This document shows positions 23,609 to 33,531 of a stretch of 64,000 nt of DNA, in pieces. The notes below the pieces were generated by a model that was given only the letters and a program-made list of their open reading frames with translations, ran no database searches and had not been told where the DNA came from. Every line of letters starts with the position of its first letter. Within the stretch, counting starts at the first letter, position 1. Made by a program: the position numbers and the translations under genes. Origin of the DNA: Hyphodiscus hymeniophilus (lineage: Eukaryota; Ascomycota; Leotiomycetes; Helotiales; Hyphodiscaceae); NCBI GenBank assembly GCA_016508695.1, contig VNKQ01000020.1, positions 186,001 to 250,000 of the forward strand, read 5' to 3'.

Positions 23609-24277
23609 TTAATTGACCCATTCACCTTGCTTAGTCCATTCCACATTGTAACCTCCATGCTTTCCACAGTACGGATATTTAGTGAAAGCAAACTGTAGAG
23701 CATCCCAGCGATTATTTGGTGGTCCCAGTAACATATGGACGCAGTGGCCAGTGTGGTGGACAGGAGATATCAATCCATCGACTTTATGACCTTGACTGAT
23801 TGCTCTATGCAACTTCTTGAACAGAAAGCCGCAATGTGCCAAATGATAATCTTGCTTCACATAAAAGCCCGCACCTTCGCCCCTTCTCACCTCCTCAAGA
23901 GACACTGCTTGGGTGTAATTGTAGTCTCGGTAATATTGCAAGTCCTTCCACTTGAGGAACTCATCCTCAATTGTCGGATCGGTGCATTCTTTGGGGAGCC
24001 ATGCGAATCCTGTCATCTCGAAGACACAGCCCTTTGCTCTCGCTTCCTCAGGCGTGGTACCACATTGATCAATGGCCTTCTGCGCACCAACTAACCGATA
24101 AGTGGTGAATAACATAACGATGGCCATGATACAGACTGACAGGTACACAATGAACCGTCGGTAAGTCCTGGGGGAAGAACAAGGTTGAGTTGGCATGGGT
24201 TTCTCGAGGTTCGAGAGATCTTGGAACCTTTCTTCATCGTTGAGAGCCATGTAGGTGGTACTTTTCTGAACATCCAT
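23609..24277 (-). CDS. UstYa-like protein (DUF3328), cluster member 2
   Basis: Minus-strand ORF; I start at the ATG at 24277 (MDVQKSTTYM), giving 222 residues, because the frame upstream opens only with a TTG; a second ATG at 24250 is also possible. One transmembrane helix lies at about residues 42-61. The lumenal domain begins QCGTTPEEARAKGCVFEMT, matching the CG-x-EARxxGC block, and contains HLAHC (145-149) and HTGHC (175-179), the paired UstYa motifs. It aligns by eye along its length with the neighbouring gene at 22314-23018, so the two look like diverged tandem duplicates in the same orientation. Expected role: membrane-bound oxidative tailoring of the cluster's peptide in the secretory pathway. 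Which bond each copy makes cannot be told. Confidence 0.87.
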   Translation of the reverse strand: MDVQKSTTYMALNDEERFQDLSNLEKPMPTQPCSSPRTYRRFIVYLSVCIMAIVMLFTTYRLVGAQKAIDQCGTTPEEARAKGCVFEMTGFAWLPKECTDPTIEDEFLKWKDLQYYRDYNYTQAVSLEEVRRGEGAGFYVKQDYHLAHCGFLFKKLHRAISQGHKVDGLISPVHHTGHCVHMLLGPPNNRWDALQFAFTKYPYCGKHGGYNVEWTKQGEWVN

Positions 24278-25968
24278 ATTAGGGATTCTTGTCCATGGAA
24301 AGTTCTGGTGGTGATGCCTTAGAAACTGTTCCGTGGAAAGTCTAATGTGGTGTTTCTCTGGTAAGACACCTCGAAAGCACTTTGGAGCGAACGTGAGTGG
24401 ACTGGAAAAAAGCCTCAAGGAGCGATAAGATGTGTAATTGCTAGAACAAATGAATTGTAATTTTCTATCTGATAGCAGCGGTCAGTAATGCATCATGCAC
24501 GATGATTAGGCGGCGCCAGCGCCTCTAGTGAATATGATAGCTCGTTTGAAAAGGAAGTACGTACACCCAAGCTGCATTCCCTACCTACTGGCACGATCTG
24601 CAGCTATGTAGTCAAAATAAATATGTAGGGTGATTGGTCCATCTGGTGGTTTGTGCCGAGGAATGAGCCGGAAGCAAAATTCCGCCGTAAGTAGTAATAA
24701 GCTCCTGGACTGGACTTGTTAAGCGAGAATTTACTATAGAGCACTCTGATAAGAGAACACCAATCAGCCACTATACCCAAATGCTCTATCACAGTTACCT
24801 CAACACCTTCCAGAAAGAGACTAATTACATCATATCGTGCAGACGCCGTGAATGCACAGCTGGAAGTCATGCAGCCAGAAGCGGTATATGATGTGTTCCA
24901 GTATTATACACCACACGATCTTCGTGGGTTCCTGCAACTTGCTCGTCGGGCACTCCGAGCCGTGCGACTGATTCGCGGGTGGCTCATTTACGGGTTCCTA
25001 GCTCGCGGGTGGCGCCTGACTGACGCGGGGGTGGGGCTCAAACCTACTGTAGACTGTAGTGGGGTTGAAGCAACGTCGTCCTCTTCAAGAATGAACAAGT
25101 GTCCATCACATCATAACCCGCATATACGTGTAGATAGTAGTGTGCAGTTCTGATACAACCTTCCTTTTCAGACGAGAAAATACCAAATTCAATGACTCAT
25201 TATTTCCCCTTGAATAATGACAATCTTTATATCGTAGGTTATCTCGATGCTTTCGAAGGTGGGTAACAATTGTTCTATTCGACTAGTGTACCCTACGAAC
25301 TTTCCACTATATCATGGCTTCTAACCAGTAGAGTTCTGTAACCTTTTCTTATAGTGCCATCAGTGGTTCAAGAAGAGTGGAAAAACGTAGACAGTTGTTC
25401 CGTACAGCATCGGCGACTTTGCACGCATGAACACATCACTTCACATCACGCAATTTTAGATTCGTGCCCACAGGTCACTTCAGTTAAGCCAATGGCTACC
25501 TTGAAGTACTTGCTTCCCCAAGCCAAAGATAATGTCGGGTCTAAGACGCTATTCACATCCACTGGAGTTAGTACGGTTTACTTATTCATCAATATTGATC
25601 CATAAAAATAAGTACTATGACAGCCTATCCAAGGAATGGGACTCATTGAGTAGCTAAATTCGAAAAAGGAAATGGTTTCAAATTATCCATTTTCTAGCTA
25701 GACTGGGATCTAATTCCTTCGCTGATCCAACACTTCACGACGCTTATTACGAGGAATATTAGATTCACCTTCTCTTGTACAGGATATTGAGGAGTTGATC
25801 TCTAGCTCCAGTTTAAAATCCGCTACTGTTATACAAACATAACATATATGAAGGGTGGCCCCTTTGAGATCGTCCCGGCAAAATTCCTTGTCATTGATTT
25901 GTGATATTCATTCGATTCAAGAAAAGTACCCTTTGACCCTACCGGATATCTCGCTCTCGCTATCAGCC
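24278..25968. other. Intergenic region between cluster halves
   Basis: About 1.7 kb separating the minus-strand UstYa-like pair from the plus-strand precursor, so it contains promoters facing both ways. By eye it is AT-rich compared with flanking genes. The frame at 24848-25153 has a plausible protein-like start but no recognisable domain, signal peptide or splice partner; I do not call it. Confidence 0.45.
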
Positions 25969-26346
25969 ATGAAGTTCTCAACCACTGTGATGATGGCCTT
26001 CGCGGCAGTATCTGTCGCCCTACCAGTAAGTTATCAAGCTCTGGATTCTGAGTATATTGGTTAAAAGAACGACTAGACTCAGAAACGTGCCGCGGGGCCG
26101 GAGGCTGCTGTCGACGAAGTCTACAACGTGGCTACCTACGGGATCAAGCAACGTGCTGCTGAGCCAGAGGCTGCTGTTGACGAGGTCTACAATGTGGCCA
26201 CTTACGGTATTAAGCAGCGTGCTGCCGAGCCAGAGGCTGCTGTTGACGAGGTCTACAATGTGGCCACTTACGGTATCAAGCAGCGTGCTGCTGAGCCAGA
26301 GGCTGCGGTGGATGAAGTTTACAACATTCAAACTTATGGTATCTAG
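25969..26346 (+). CDS. Dikaritin-type RiPP precursor with four repeat units
   Basis: Two exons, 25969-26025 and 26077-26346 (51-nt GTAAGT intron; an alternative acceptor at 26082 removes two residues), give 108 residues. Exon 1 encodes a 19-residue hydrophobic signal peptide beginning MKFSTTVMMAF. Exon 2 opens with a KR site and then holds four units of 22, 22, 22 and 19 residues. Each unit is an acidic spacer (AA(G/E)PEAAVDEV) followed by a Tyr-rich segment: YNVATYGI in units 1-3, YNIQTYGI in unit 4. KQR separates the units. Secretory signal, repeated near-identical units, basic processing sites and a Tyr-containing core are the hallmarks of ustiloxin/phomopsin/epichloecyclin precursors, which are cut by Kex2-like proteases and cyclised by UstYa-type enzymes. 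Three such enzymes flank it. The exact core boundaries and product are inference; bioactivity is unknown. Confidence 0.9.
26089..26343 (+). repeat. Four in-frame 66-bp precursor repeats
   Basis: Units at 26089-26154, 26155-26220, 26221-26286 and 26287-26343 (the last lacks the KQR linker and ends at the stop). Units 2 and 3 are almost identical at the nucleotide level, units 1 and 4 carry more changes, as expected from recent internal duplication or gene-conversion-like homogenisation. The antisense strand is also open across the repeats, but only as a by-product. Confidence 0.92.
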
Positions 26347-26984
26347 TGGAAACATGCTCAGGAATTGATTTAATCAGTAGGGGAGTCAATAAAACACGGA
26401 CCGCGTGGTAACTTCTCAGGAGCAAGATGCGATCGAATTTGTAGCTTGGATTAATCATTAGTACCTCAATAAGAAATATGTTTTGAAAAAACTCTCCTAG
26501 TTACATAATTGACCTTATATGCGCAAAATGGTGACGATGTCCCTCAAGTTCATCAAAAAGCTGAAGTTTGAGCACAATACCATTACTCTTGAATTACCTA
26601 ATTTTACCAATTGAGAAAAAAGAGTTATCGTACTTCCGATGTAGTTTAGCTGGTATTACGTTATTTTATTTTGAGCCCTAAAAGATGTAATAAAAGGTGA
26701 CAACAGCACGCATATACGACTTTGTTTTTCCCTCCGAAAAAGGAATGGTTGGACTAGCCTACAGAGCTACGTCTACTTCCTGCATTCTTGCTCCGAAGAG
26801 GAAGGTCGCACCAATATGCATGCGAAGATCGTCATCACTGTCTATCAAGCCATTTTCTCTTCGGAGTAAAGCCCCAGCTTGGTATGACGAAAATAATTGT
26901 GATCTTCCTTTACTCTCGTTTCTTGGCCTCCCAATAGTGCAGCATTAACTCGACAATCATTTTTGACGTTTTTAAAATGATACC
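26347..26984. other. Intergenic region between precursor and third UstYa-like gene
   Basis: AT-rich spacer of about 640 bp containing the precursor's 3' end and the promoter of the gene at 26985. The frame at 26697-26948 shows no domain. Confidence 0.45.
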
Positions 26985-27946
26985 ATGTCGTTCAAAGAGA
27001 ACACCCAGTATCTCCCTATCCGCCAGAAAGAGAAGGATGAGGATCCCGAAGCTTCGCAATTTGGCAACGGAACGACATCGGTTGCCATCAAAGTCCATGA
27101 CAAGGTCTTTTTGTTTAACCTGAGATATTTGCTTTGGATATCATGGAGTATCATTCTATGTCTATTACTGTCAAATATATACACATGGAAAAGATTTCTT
27201 CATGGCAAAGAGAATTCGGTGTTCTGTACGTGACGATTCTCAATGGTTCTGGTTACAACAAAATTGGATGCTGATATTTCGCCTCTAGCTCCTGCATCAT
27301 CTGTTATCCGACACAAAACTCTTGTCCCGACTTCTGGTATCCGAGATGGAATATCTCCTTACCAAGGTCCGCCATCAGAGAGCAATAATCAGCTTTGGGA
27401 AGATCTATATTCCTGTGAGTACTCCCGTAGAACCTTGGAGCATCTAGAATACTACTGACTTTCATCTTAGTCGGTATTAGCAGAATACCTATGAGTGAAG
27501 CTGCCCAGTTAGTCAATAGGACAGTGCCTATAAAGGACGATCCGGGCTATTATGCTGTGACGCTAGAAGTTTTCCATCAACTACATTGCCTCGTGGGTTA
27601 AAGCTTTTTTAAACCACAGTATAACCCATACTAATATCCTGTGTTTACTCAGAATATGATTCGCCAACAAATCTGGTCCGGCGTGGCTGGAGAGAATGTG
27701 ACGATGTCAGATCATATAGAGCACTGCATTGACTCCATCAGACAGACGCTCATGTGTGCTAGTGATATCACACCCATGCCGTTTGCTTGGTACACAGAAT
27801 GGCAAGTCAACTTCCCGGTATTTGATACACTGCATACATGCCGCGATTTCGATGCAATACGAGATTGGGCTCTCGAGCGTCAATCTTTTACTTTTGATAC
27901 TACTGTACAAGAAGAGGATCCTTTAGGCAAGAATATTATAGAGTAG
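26985..27946 (+). CDS. UstYa-like oxidase (DUF3328), multi-exon, cluster member 3
   Basis: Four exons, 26985-27225, 27289-27414, 27471-27592 and 27653-27946, all in phase (260 residues). One transmembrane helix lies near residues 44-66. The domain shows the classical UstYa layout: a WEDLYSFGISRIPMSEAAQL-like stretch, NRTVPIKDDPGYY, then EVFHQLHC (His158-Cys162), MIRQQIW, and HIEHCIDSIRQTLMC (His184-Cys188). The third intron falls between HQLHCL and NMIRQ, a common position in this family. The C-terminal part (ITPMPFAWY, then TLHTCRDFDAIRDWAL) is also family-typical. It is the closest of the three copies to UstYa/UstYb of the ustiloxin pathway and lies 640 bp downstream of the precursor in the same direction. 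The role is probably oxidative cyclisation of the core peptide in the secretory pathway. All introns are short and GT-AG. Confidence 0.92.
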
Positions 27947-28717
27947 CATTTTGATTCTCACAGTCTTTCCTCGTCTTCACCTCTTCTCCAACGTCGATAC
28001 TGTCTGCCACGTATGGATTCTGTGCTTTTCCTACGTTCTCTACCACACATAAGTTTAACAATCCCGTATGTAGTCAGTGATTATTACAAGACTTGTCGCG
28101 TCCGTACCGGGCGCTTGCCCATGACTGTTTGCCTTTAACGGGCCCAGCATCATATCGAACCAAATCGAGGTCGAAGTTTTCTGGAGACTCGGTTGCCACT
28201 CGCTTCCCCATGCCTAATGTCTAATGGTCTGGTCGCTGAAAACTTATCACGATAAAAGTATTGTACTGAGTAAGCTGGAGAGAAAGCTATCACGAAAAGG
28301 GTAGAAAGCACTACTTAAGTGACGATCAAACTGAAAGAGGCGCGCATCTCGTAGACAGACTCGACCAGAGTCATAAACGCGGCCCATTTCATATCAAGAA
28401 GTTAAGTTTTCACAGAGAGTGAAAAAGAAAAATGGCGCTGCAGCACTTTGATTTTAACAAGAGATCTCACACACTGTTTGCTTTCCACAGACCGTTAACT
28501 TTAGGGGAAAGTACTTTCCTAACTCATTCAGAACACCCCATCGATCTGAACCAAGAGTCATAGTCTGCTGATTCATGCAAACCCAAATCTAAACGCAATT
28601 CTATACTTTGTACCCAATTTGGTATCAGAAAAATCCCCGAGGCGCTATGTTGCACTGACAGTGCTCTTTTAATTTCAGGCTCCCCCATCTCTTTGTCCCT
28701 TCCGATACATGAGATGT
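27947..28717. other. Intergenic region
   Basis: Convergent gap between the third UstYa-like gene and the CFEM-like gene. No supported feature. Confidence 0.45.
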
Positions 28718-29645
28718 TCAGAAAATCACCATCGCGCCCAGCGTCATCCCGACAAATGCTCCGAACACAAGTATCCAACTCAGGCTAATATTTCTGCTCG
28801 CCCTAGATGTACCTCCTGCGCTCTTGGTGCCAGTAGTGGAGGCAGAGGAGCTTGAAGCCGAAGTTGCTGTTCCTTCAGCAACTTTCACGCCAAACGTCGT
28901 TCCGGTGATCACGCTTGTGGAACCACCATTTGTGACCGTCGTGGTGAAAGATACAGTTGCCGTAGTCGTTGCTGCACAAGCCGTCCAAGAAGTCCAGGGT
29001 GCCTTCGAATCCCAGTCTCCTGACGTCCATCCAGTCCAGGTTGAACCCGGACAGCCAGGTCCATTCCACCAGTTCGTCCAAGCTCCTGACGTCCAAGTTC
29101 CTGAAGACCCCCAAGGTCCCCAACCGCCTCCAAAAGGTCCGACCCCAGATCCCCAAGGACCATTACTTCCCGTCCACGCACTATTAGTCGTCCATGATGG
29201 GTTCGCGGTGGCAGCAAATGTGGCTTCTGGTGCAGCTGTTATCGAGTGGCTAGCGCTAACACAAAGTTGTGCGATATTATTGTATATTGCTAGACAACGT
29301 TTTAGTGACTCGTCTGGGAAATATGCAATTGAGAGATTACATTCTTTATTCGACTGGCTGCAGCTTGAGGAGTCGATGCAAGTGTTTACGCTTGCAATCA
29401 AAGTAGAATTGCCACAGAAACAATCGCCTCCATTGCTCCACACGCAATTACTTGAGACTCCATTACTCACACATGAAGACTTCATAAAGCCAGTTGTCAG
29501 TATGTTTCAGATGAGGCTATAGGGAATATACCGCGCAAGAAGCAAAACTTCCCCAGCCGCCAGAGCCACCGAATCCGAATTGAGCTGCGGATTTGGTCAC
29601 GAACACCACACCAAAGAGAGCAAGTTTGAGAGAAGCAGAGTACAT
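28718..29645 (-). CDS. CFEM-like GPI-anchored surface protein
   Basis: Two minus-strand exons, 29645-29532 and 29479-28718, with a 52-nt intron (GTATAT donor, TACTGAC branch site); 291 residues. Exon 1 supplies a signal peptide (MYSASLKLALFGVV...). The splice places SFASC-A next to SSCVSNGVSSNC, followed by GGDCFCGN, a cysteine at NTC, then SSSC, KEC, KRC and QLC: about the eight-to-ten cysteine layout of a CFEM domain, with the D-C-x-C core. A Trp/Gly/Ser/Thr-rich low-complexity stalk follows, then a C-terminal hydrophobic segment (ISLSWILVFGAFVG...) expected for GPI attachment. CFEM proteins sit in the wall or membrane and some bind heme or act in host interaction. The acceptor choice leaves one uncertain residue or two. 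A long antisense frame over the stalk is a composition artefact. Confidence 0.82.
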
Positions 29646-31569
29646 GATTAAGAGCTGCTTCAATTCGAGAGTAACAAAGTGTCGATAAGCTCAGAACGCG
29701 GTGGATCCGTAATACCGATATCAATGCAAACAGATTCTGCAACTGGGAGATAATATGCCTACTACTCTTCCCCACGGAGTCCGATTGCATAGGAACCGGG
29801 AATCGTGACACAACTTACGCACAAACAAAACCACTCGATTATTGGTTGCCAAGGGATGAAACGCAATGGTATTCGCAATGCTTCTCCAGCGGAGTCCGCT
29901 GGCTACATGCCCGCGGAGTTTCAGAATCAGCTACCACCAAAGTTGCGAGACATCTGCAGCCTTGCCGCGTGTGTCATCATCGGGCAGCTTTGATCGTCTC
30001 ATACTCTTGCCAACAACTATTGGAAGAGTCTTTTGGTTCTCCAGGAAGGATTGCTACCTAGAGCATTGCGTTGATTTTAGGAGATGAAGTCAAGTCCGAA
30101 GGGTGTCCGTGCATGACCATGAATATTTCGGACAGGTGCAAAGTTTTCTACAAGAACCTGTGCGACTTCAGAACCTAGCGCTGATACGATTTCCCGAAGG
30201 AGAAAGGGAAGCAGGCGGATTGAGTATTTAAGGTATGCGTAGAAGACGCCCCGTAGTGATTCCTTATGCTCATCACGTGACAGAACAGTTTCACATTCAT
30301 TGCCAGTTCTTTCCTCCATTATGGTATGACTCTAGAGTCTGCGAATATGTCTCTCCTTCTTCTGCTCAATAATAAAAGTCAATGTCAAGGTAGGTGTTCC
30401 TTTACACGTGGGTACACCTACCTTTGCATGTGAGTATTTAATTTACCCAAGCGAGGTACCTTATGGTAAGAACCTGAAAGAACTTCCTCTCGCTTCCTTT
30501 CGTTTTGCAGCATCAAAATTGAGTATGGCCTGAAAGACTCGAGCGAGACTGACAAGATACTCCATCGAATGGTCCAGCCGCCAGCATCACTTGAACACAA
30601 CCCTCACGGGCACACCTCGAACAGCTCAGCCAAGGCAGCAGAGGTGCCAATCGAACAATTTACGTCGAGTGCAATAGCATTCTGGGGGTCCTATTCCATG
30701 TGCAATTGAAGAAGCACCCCATTCTCCCACATTCAGACTCCTCGTATGCTCACTTAGCCGAGCCGAAGTTCCGATTGGCAGAGGTCGAACTCACAAATCA
30801 TCACCAAGGGAAAGCACGGGGATGTCTGTCCTGGTGGGAATCACTTTAAGAACGGGGTGCCTTTAGGTCCGTCAGGGCTCCAAAGATGGCAGGCCACTTC
30901 TCCTTTCAACAGATTCAAAAGCGGAGGAAGCAGAAGCAGCTCAACTTGCTTGATCACCGGCAGCATCATGTCAACCGTTGGTGTCAGAGTATGCAATGAG
31001 AGACATCGACTCAAATGAGTCTACCAGAACACTGTTTTGACCCATGAACCGGGTCAAACTGCCACGGACTTGCCTACCCTGGCTGGAAGATACAGAGTAC
31101 GCCACTATTCAATGATTCTGTTCGCAATAAAGGGTATGAAGTTGTTCACCAAGCTTTTCGAATCGAAACGAGAACACAATAGAGTCTTACATGATAAACT
31201 ATCTGTGTATAGCTTGCATATGACCGGCATTAACCGTGGCTTCAAACTGCCCCAACACCGATCATAATGGCTCCTCAACGTTGAGCCATAAGCCTCAAAG
31301 CAGGATCCAAGGCCACGGAAAGGAAGTCACAAAGAGGTTCACAGTATCAAACATCCGAATAGACCACCAGCTCTCTCGTCAACAGAAGGTCAAAAGACAC
31401 GATTTCACAAGGGATTTGCTCAGTCTGGATTGTTTGAATGCTTTATTTCTGAGCCATGCACTCCCAAAGACCTGGCTAAACTCGCCAGTCAACACGCAAC
31501 CTACCAAGGAACGCCCTCAGGATCAAAGACCAACGCTGAAGAACATTCCCAAACAACGCCTTATCAAGC
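29646..31569. other. Intergenic region
   Basis: About 1.9 kb upstream of the CFEM-like gene and downstream of the minus-strand hypothetical gene. Elements related to the GGTACC palindrome occur near 30455 (GCGAGGTACCTTATGG). Short frames have no support. Confidence 0.45.
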
Positions 31570-32295
31570 CTATCGATCTTTGATGCCCACCACCTTTGTG
31601 CAATGCTCACAGATCGGGATATCATCAATCTCCATCGTCTTCAAAAAGTCCGGCAACCAAGGGAAACACCCATCCTTCGCCAACTGCTTCAAGTCTCGAT
31701 AACCCAGGTGACGCTGCCTCTCATGCCACATCATCGCCTGCCCGATCTCGTCCGCGCTCAGCCTCTTCCCGCGCTTCTTGAACCCCCACCTATCCAAGCC
31801 CTCCGGAACCGCCGAGCAGTCGATCAGCTCATCGCCCCGAATTTCCGGCAAGCGATTCTCCACGACCTTGCGCCCATCGCTCTCCCATACCTGCTGGTGC
31901 CGGTCGCGGAACCGGCCCAGCAGCTTCTCCGCCACCTCCTCAATCTCCACCCCGTAGAACTCCATGAAGATGTCCATGTCCTCGTAGCCCGCCTTCAGCA
32001 GCCACTCCTTGTCGCTCATCCGTCGCGGCTGGTCGTAGCTGCCGATCAGGTTCAGCCAGCTGGGATGGTGTCTGGTCGGGTACGCTTTGAATGTTCGGAT
32101 GAGACCGATGGCTTGGGTCTTCTCGTCGTCCGTGAAGCCGTACCATTTCATGAATCCCGCCTCGTTTCGGTAGCCTGCTCGAGCGATCCAGGATGCGTCT
32201 GGTTCTTGGCTGGGTGGGTGTTCGCTGGGTAGCGGGATCCTGATGGGGTGGGGGTGGATTCGGAGACCTGGGTACAACGTACTGAGTTCGTCCAT
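31570..32295 (-). CDS. Hypothetical protein, 241 residues
   Basis: Single-exon minus-strand ORF starting MDELSTLYPGLRIHPHP. No named domain recognised. The sequence looks globular and mainly helical, with two similar segments: WIARAGYRNEAGFMKWYGF and WLLKAGYEDMDIFMEFYGV. These read as an internal duplication of the pattern W(I/L)xxAGYxxxxxFMxxYG. The C-terminus has a conserved-looking CEHCTKVVG. No signal peptide or membrane segment. The opposite strand is open over much of this length, but its composition is unstructured, so the minus frame is preferred. Confidence 0.7.
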   Translation of the reverse strand: MDELSTLYPGLRIHPHPIRIPLPSEHPPSQEPDASWIARAGYRNEAGFMKWYGFTDDEKTQAIGLIRTFKAYPTRHHPSWLNLIGSYDQPRRMSDKEWLLKAGYEDMDIFMEFYGVEIEEVAEKLLGRFRDRHQQVWESDGRKVVENRLPEIRGDELIDCSAVPEGLDRWGFKKRGKRLSADEIGQAMMWHERQRHLGYRDLKQLAKDGCFPWLPDFLKTMEIDDIPICEHCTKVVGIKDR

Positions 32296-32929
32296 CGTGT
32301 GTCGACGACGTCGAAAGTGAGTGTTTGTTTTTGTTTGTTCGGGATAGAGTCGAACCCGAGCTTGCAGGTCTGCAGTCTTTACTTTTATATCGGACGACGC
32401 GACACGAGGCGAGATGAGACGAAGCGATATCGAACATGACCCGAATAAAGTGAATAGTTCCAGAGCCTCAGCTATGATGAGGTGTAAAAAGAAGGGAAAG
32501 TGAACGGATATCTAGCACAGCATCGACATTACAAACTATTGCAAACACTTTTCGCTTTGCAACCATTATACTTTTGACGAACGAAGTTTGAAGTTTATGG
32601 AGTGAAAACTCCATAGTCCTGAACTCATCAGACTGGCCTGAGTATCTTTCAGTCAAAAGATATTAACACTCAACCTACGATTCCACTCGTTGGCTGACTC
32701 GCCAAATCATCGGGGCAAGAGCCTCCATCGACCAACTGTGCAGTCCCTCCCCCGAAATGTAGCAAATACAAACGGCGAACTGGATAATAGGAGACGGTGG
32801 GTAGAGAAGCTGGCTAGAGACGTTCACTAAAAGAAACATGCGCAGAATGTAGCGTCTTATTCCACGATACCTATAATATTGCATCGCTCCCACTTTAGCA
32901 AGGACGTTTCCCTTCTCCCACCCTTTGTC
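32296..32929. other. Intergenic region
   Basis: Upstream of the hypothetical minus-strand gene and downstream of the isochorismatase-like gene. Nothing further supported. Confidence 0.4.
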
Positions 32930-33531
32930 CTACCGAAACAACGCCTCCAACTCCTCACTTCCAAGGACCAACGCCTGCTTTGGGAAGACCTTCTCCAGCA
33001 GAACCCTGTGCGTCTCCGCGTCATGATCCGCGCAGCAATCCCCCAACACCACCAGCCGAAAATCCAAATCCGCGAGCTGCCTGACGGCACTCAGCACGGC
33101 CCCACTCGTGACCACGCCGCCCAGGACGACATTCTCGATCCCGCGCGCCCTGAAATCCCCCAGCATGGCCACCGACGGCTCCCTCATGAAGGTCCCGTAC
33201 CTGATCTTCCGGTACAGCAGCTCGCCCTCGCGCGGCGCGACCGAGGCATGGATCTGGGTCGTCGCCGCGTCCGGGTGGATCGAGGCGGCCCTCGCGGGCG
33301 CCTTGAAGGCGCTGAAGGTCGTGTTGTGCTCGGGTACTCCCTCGATGTCGCTGGCGCTGAGCGCCGCGCGGATGTAGGCTACCTGGAGGCCGTGACTCCG
33401 GGCGATGGCGAGGGCTGATGATGCGCTTGAGAGGACGGCGCTGCTGGCTTCCTGGGGAGGGATGCGAGGATTCCGCCCTGGAGGTCTAGGAGGAGGAGGG
33501 CGGTTTTCTTGGGGTCGAGGTGTGTTGTCAT
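32930..33531 (-). CDS. Isochorismatase-like hydrolase with apparent frameshift
   Basis: The N-terminus starts at the ATG at 33531 and reads MTTHLDPKKTALLLLDLQGG, the beta-strand and DLQ aspartate that open isochorismatase-fold proteins. The rest of the domain (from about AVLSSASSALAIARSHGL to the stop at 32930) lies in another frame that has no ATG of its own. The switch falls near the run of four G at 33454-33457, and I find no GT-AG intron that would bridge the frames. So either one base is missing in the sequence or the gene is broken. The body keeps the lysine region (LLYRKIRYGTF) and the beta-alpha core (IENVVLGGVVTSGAVLS), but the position normally holding the nucleophilic Cys is occupied by SGAV, as in a fungal subgroup. 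Hydrolase activity is therefore doubtful even if intact. Confidence 0.65.

Noticed and set aside
24848..25153. 101-residue frame between cluster halves
   Set aside because: Looked like a candidate extra cluster gene, but has no signal peptide, HxxHC motif or introns.
26020..26355. Minus-strand repetitive open frame over the precursor repeats
   Set aside because: Shadow of the 66-bp repeats; no signal peptide, no splice support, opposite to the convincing precursor.
28824..29522. Open frame on plus strand, 232 residues, Val/Pro/Gln-rich
   Set aside because: Exactly antisense to the CFEM-like gene; its openness comes from the low-complexity Ser/Thr/Trp stalk on the other strand.
31603..32232. 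209-residue plus-strand frame
   Set aside because: Antisense to the hypothetical minus-strand gene, whose sequence is more globular and has an internal repeat.
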